DNA of 64,000 bases from Symbiodinium natans. Taxonomy: Eukaryota > Sar > Dinophyceae > Suessiales > Symbiodiniaceae. The translations under genes and the position numbers were made by a program. Numbering within the stretch: position 1 is the stretch's first letter; each line of letters starts with the position of its first letter. The DNA lies in the NCBI GenBank assembly GCA_905221605.1, contig CAJNDS010002745.1:1140703-1204702 (forward strand), written 5' to 3'. The notes beneath the pieces are model-generated. The model saw nothing but the letters and a program-made list of their open reading frames with translations. It made no database searches and was not told the origin of the DNA. Shown here piece after piece: positions 62,974 to 64,000 of this stretch.

Positions 62974-63515
62974 CAAATGTGTCAGCCCGGGCCACGAAAC
63001 GGAGAAGTGGTTGTCGTCGACTGCGCCGATGCGGAAGTTGCCAATCTGGACGAACTGGAACCCAAACTTGATCTGCTTGGCTTGCCCGATCGGCCTCAGC
63101 TTCTCCCAAAAAAAGGCCCCAAACAAGGGCACCGAGGACACAGAGAGAGCATCTGAGTGCTGCTCCTGCCCCAGGCATGCCAATAAATCTCCCAGCCGCT
63201 TCTGTGGTTACGGTGGATCGACCCATCAGAACCCCTCCACAAGGTGGGCACTTTCTTGTCCTCAGGGTTCAGAGGGCCATTCTGGGAGCCCAATCCTACT
63301 GGATTTTCCGGATGTGAGAGACACGAAGGGTTTAGGGTTTAGGGTTCAGGGTTCAGGGTTTAGGGTTTAGGGTTTGGGGTTGAGGGTTTGGGGTTTAGGG
63401 TTTAGGGTAGGCCCAGTCGTGTCTCCTGGTGCGAGATCGTGAAGTGGTCCGAGTCGATTTCGGCAAGGCGCCACTTGCCAATCTGTATGAAGCGATCTCC
63501 CATGGGAAGGTCGAA
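56345..63515 (-). CDS. Multi-exon gene for a repeat protein with fascin-like C-terminal modules
   Basis: At least twelve minus-strand segments code for two module types. Right to left, the first is a module of about 70 residues with GDRFIQIGNFRLG, DxDHFSISH, then a variable AQIYKSDGT and GPRTDxxxW tail. It is seen at 63425-63513, 62980-63293, 61303-61497, 60733-60905, 59840-59975, 59329-59714, 58655-58752, 57998-58301 and 57553-57870. The second, at 57345-57435, 57060-57217, 56720-56985 and 56430-56605, has ERFxVVDAGNGKVALHN and NRFVKM, like fascin/actin-crosslinking beta-trefoil repeats. Intervening DNA is telomere-like or microsatellite, with AG acceptors and GT, GC or GA donors where they can be read. 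The first module is not recognised. Exon limits are approximate, and it could be more than one gene. Confidence 0.65.
56430..56605 (-). CDS. Exon: last fascin-like module seen
   Basis: Reads RMNGHYMDASSPHHAALPDA, WTGERFRVVDAGNGMIALYN and HKRYVKMTGDTVVCSP. The frame stays open to a stop at 56345, which may be the gene's end or intron. Confidence 0.6.
56720..56985 (-). CDS. Exon: one and a half fascin-like modules
   Basis: Reads ESEFFEVVDAGDGMVALHN, LANNRYITMETSGHVRASS, ALPADWTLERFYMVP and GTMVALHPGQG. Confidence 0.65.
57060..57217 (-). CDS. Exon: fascin-like module
   Basis: Reads GHTFERFAVVDAGNGKVALH, NAFSNRFVKMAGDQMTVSP and IQAG. Confidence 0.65.
57345..57435 (-). CDS. Exon: start of fascin-like modules
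   Basis: Begins right after the introner. Reads SQRLFTFSSLVALYSPVARR then YLQLHPGMHE. Confidence 0.6.
57436..57552 (-). mobile_element. Introner: TIR/TSD element spliced as a GA-AG intron
   Basis: Near-perfect inverted repeats of about 34 bases (CTTACTGGTGCTTAAGGG outermost) lie at 57436-57469 and 57515-57548, flanked by TCTC on both sides (57432-57435 and 57549-57552). Removing the element plus one TSD copy (117 bases, minus strand GAGA...AAG) joins CTACCC to GAGAGCCAG. This keeps the frame from GDCQVLPE into SQRLFTFSSLVALYSP. The intron would have GA and AG ends. Confidence 0.85.
57553..57870 (-). CDS. Exons: last GDRFVQIG module
   Basis: The right part reads FVQIGSFRVGAVDGWHFSVS and HFDGKTAEILG, followed by a likely GC donor. 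The left part reads RIFTADGHRHMGNGHRTDWT and GRPLGDCQVLPE and ends exactly at the introner (57552). The short T-rich stretch between them is probably an intron. Confidence 0.6.
57998..58301 (-). CDS. Exon: full module with GPRTDF tail
   Basis: Reads RIFTADGHHYPGPRTDFSGW, KLGDRFIQFGKYWRIGEADS, RHLSVSHVHGKTSYVYGANG and PLTDYNLWSRKYL. The longest uninterrupted copy. Confidence 0.65.
58485..58640. repeat. CCCCAAAA tract
   Basis: About fifteen CCCCAAAA units, grading into CCCTAAA at the edges. Intronic in the repeat-protein gene. On the other strand this is TTTTGGGG, able to form G-quadruplexes. Confidence 0.9.
58655..58752 (-). CDS. Exon: short module
   Basis: Reads GFIQFGDWRLAALDSWHFTI then SHRSINTCMS. 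Flanked on both sides by telomere-like tracts. Confidence 0.55.
58756..58968. repeat. Interstitial TTTAGGG tract
   Basis: About 28 TTTAGGG units with a few variants (GTCAAGGG, GCATAGGG). G-rich strand on plus. It faces the CCCTAAA tract at 59051. Confidence 0.95.
58999..59016. repeat. Perfect short inverted repeat between opposed telomere-like tracts
   Basis: GCCGCGTT-CA-AACGCGGC, 8-base arms with a 2-base loop, midway between the two tracts. Confidence 0.8.
59051..59152. repeat. Interstitial CCCTAAA tract (opposite orientation)
   Basis: About 14 perfect CCCTAAA units, C-rich on plus, 82 bases right of the TTTAGGG tract. Confidence 0.95.
59329..59456 (-). CDS. Exon: module tail
   Basis: Reads AQAYKSDGTVLGRPTIVG and HLVHRPTQWHCGAIQ. 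AQxYKSDGT corresponds to the tail of the module at 60733. Confidence 0.5.
59497..59714 (-). CDS. Exon: GDRFLQIG module with preceding tail
   Basis: Begins after a CAG acceptor (59715-59717). Reads LFRGSDGTIHSVPKGTWNAW, GYGDRFLQIGNFRIGVGDD and NGASQAIQ, then a GT donor near 59497. Confidence 0.6.
59840..59975 (-). CDS. Exon: GSEFIQIG module
   Basis: Reads IPSGITFGSEFIQIGNFRLG, ALDHDHMSISHQN and LRDTWEQF. Confidence 0.6.
60209..60246. repeat. AAAT/TA microsatellite
   Basis: AAATAAATAAAT followed by about eleven TA dinucleotides. Confidence 0.85.
60561..60594. repeat. CA microsatellite
   Basis: About 16 CA dinucleotides. Confidence 0.9.
60733..60905 (-). CDS. Exon: GDRFVQLG module
   Basis: Reads GSWGDRFVQLGDWRLAALD, ADHFSISHKNGNNAQIYK and SNGCLV, the clearest single copy of the module. 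CATA microsatellite lies directly upstream (60903-60965). Confidence 0.65.
60973..61077. repeat. Interstitial TTTAGGG tract
   Basis: About a dozen TTTAGGG units with variants. Intronic. Smaller CCCTAAA tracts are at 60409-60435 and 61686-61720, and a mixed TTTAGGG tract is at 63327-63407. Confidence 0.85.
61303..61497 (-). CDS. Exon: module with long tail
   Basis: Reads FLQIGNFRLGDADGSNLP, ALQVFTSAGQVADNN and FNYVLNRPVAPWTCKSIAE. A GT donor follows the final GAG at about 61302. Confidence 0.6.
61918..62109 (-). CDS. Possible exon: diverged module start
   Basis: Reads CCLCGDKDYNVLDRYEGP and PMGITVGDKPLRVEGL. The PMGxxxGD spacing matches the other modules, but the rest does not. Confidence 0.35.
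   Translation of the reverse strand: MPTLNEASAGQLECCLCGDKDYNVLDRYEGPPMGITVGDKPLRVEGLSVDKYIYVDKKSVVSE
62795..62974. repeat. AGT trinucleotide microsatellite with AGTAGC core
   Basis: About 60 AGT triplets; a central part (about 62843-62892) alternates AGT and AGC. Translations give poly-Ser, poly-Val, poly-Tyr or poly-Leu, all artefacts unless retained in the exon to its right. Confidence 0.95.
62980..63293 (-). CDS. Exons: module tail and GDRFIQIG-type module
   Basis: Two frames are involved. The right part (about 63165-63293) reads VPTLWRGSDGSIH then RSGWEIYW. The left part (about 62980-63105) reads FGFQFVQIGNFRIGAVDD then NHFSVS. A short intron between them is implied. To the left the frame runs straight into the AGT microsatellite. 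Confidence 0.5.
63425..63513 (-). CDS. Exon: GDRFIQIG module
   Basis: Reads FDLPMGDRFIQIGKWRLAE then IDSDHFTISHQET before a stop in flanking telomere-like DNA, so a donor should lie near 63430. Confidence 0.6.
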
Positions 63516-63664
63516 GCATGTTTGCGAGCCCCTTACTGTTGGTGAGTAGGGGAATTTCGGGAATACCCTATATCCCCCTACCCTATGTCCCCCCTATAAA
63601 TACCCCCTATATGTATATACCCTTTAAGGGATTCTATGGGGCACCTCGGGCCCTTCACTGCCTG

Positions 63665-63940
63665 CTAAACCACAGTAAGGCTCGGAGTGTTTCGAGGGGT
63701 GTTCGTCACCATTGCTGGTGGCACAACCTCGACCTCCGACTCGTCTGGGCGTCCCTGGCCAGCAGTCTTACAGCCGAGCTCGGATGCACAAGGAGCTTCC
63801 TGGAAGTTCGGTGTCGTCCACACCTCCTCACAGAAGTGCTTCTGAGGCTGTAGAAGCTGGATCGTCTTGAAGTCCCATCTCAGGCCCAGGTCCGGGATCA
63901 GGTTTGAGATGGCCGAAGCCGCTGAGCTCGCAGCCTCCAT
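63665..63940 (-). CDS. Possible first exon of the repeat-protein gene
   Basis: Begins MEAASSAASAISNLIPDLGL and continues 91 codons with protein-like composition, immediately right of the first module exon. Its link to the gene is inferred from order and strand only. Confidence 0.35.
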   Translation of the reverse strand: MEAASSAASAISNLIPDLGLRWDFKTIQLLQPQKHFCEEVWTTPNFQEAPCASELGCKTAGQGRPDESEVEVVPPAMVTNTPRNTPSLTVV

Positions 63941-63943
63941 GAC

Positions 63944-64000
63944 GGTTTAGGGTTTAGGGTTTAGGGTTTAGGGTTTAGGGTTTAGGGTTTAGGGTTTAGG
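63944..64000. repeat. TTTAGGG tract running off the window
   Basis: Eight TTTAGGG units with no interruption to the last base. G-rich strand on plus, as at a right-hand chromosome end, but equally like the interstitial tracts just left of it. Confidence 0.9.

Noticed and set aside
62756-63226. Poly-Leu, poly-Tyr, poly-Ser and poly-Val ORFs
   Set aside because: Translations of the AGT microsatellite.
63944-64000. True chromosome end
   Set aside because: The window stops in TTTAGGG, but similar tracts are internal just to the left, so an end cannot be claimed from this sequence.

Overview
The window is nuclear DNA from a dinoflagellate, probably from the Symbiodiniaceae/Suessiales part of the tree (that narrower placement is inference). 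A complete dinoflagellate spliced-leader sequence lies at 18881-18901, plant-type TTTAGGG telomere-like tracts are scattered through the right third, and the retroelement genes are GC-rich, long and poorly interrupted. Nearly all of the window is mobile or repetitive DNA. Only one ordinary host gene is likely, a multi-exon minus-strand gene at about 56.3-63.9 kb.

Layout. (1) 1-5673: the coding part of a Ty1/copia-like retrotransposon, with a proline-rich Gag-like frame overlapping a Pol frame (integrase, reverse transcriptase, RNase H, and a C-terminal methyltransferase-like extension). (2) 5674-26702: a 21-kb array of nine non-coding units of about 1.5-2.9 kb in three families (A, B, C). Seven of the nine begin with a full or truncated spliced leader followed by a second leader-like remnant, as expected if trans-spliced transcripts were recycled into the genome. 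(3) About 27290-32844: an AT-rich island with a Polinton/virophage-type family-B DNA polymerase and four small zinc-binding or coiled-coil ORFs. (4) 32845-50156: a complete 17.3-kb LTR retrotransposon on the minus strand, nested in the end of that island. It has 294-bp LTRs that differ at one base and a TTAT target duplication. (5) 50157-56300: microsatellite, telomere-like tracts, short inverted and tandem repeats, with little or no coding sequence. (6) 56345-63940: exons on the minus strand coding for a repeated module (GDRFIQIGNFRLG...DHFSISH) followed by fascin-like beta-trefoil modules. Its introns hold telomere-like and microsatellite DNA, and one 117-bp intron is a TIR/TSD element (an introner). 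The window runs off in TTTAGGG repeats.

The most unusual system is the 17.3-kb retrotransposon. Its Pol appears permuted: the RT thumb and RNase H lie before the integrase, while the RT fingers/palm with YVDD lie about 1,900 residues later at the C-terminus. Downstream it encodes a protein with a Tpt1/KptA-type RNA 2'-phosphotransferase domain, and in the -1 frame a protein with RanBP2-type zinc fingers, a membrane segment and a phospholipase-D-like nuclease domain. The clearest second result is the introner at 57436-57552, whose removal restores the reading frame exactly. All domain calls are from motif reading alone; no search was run.
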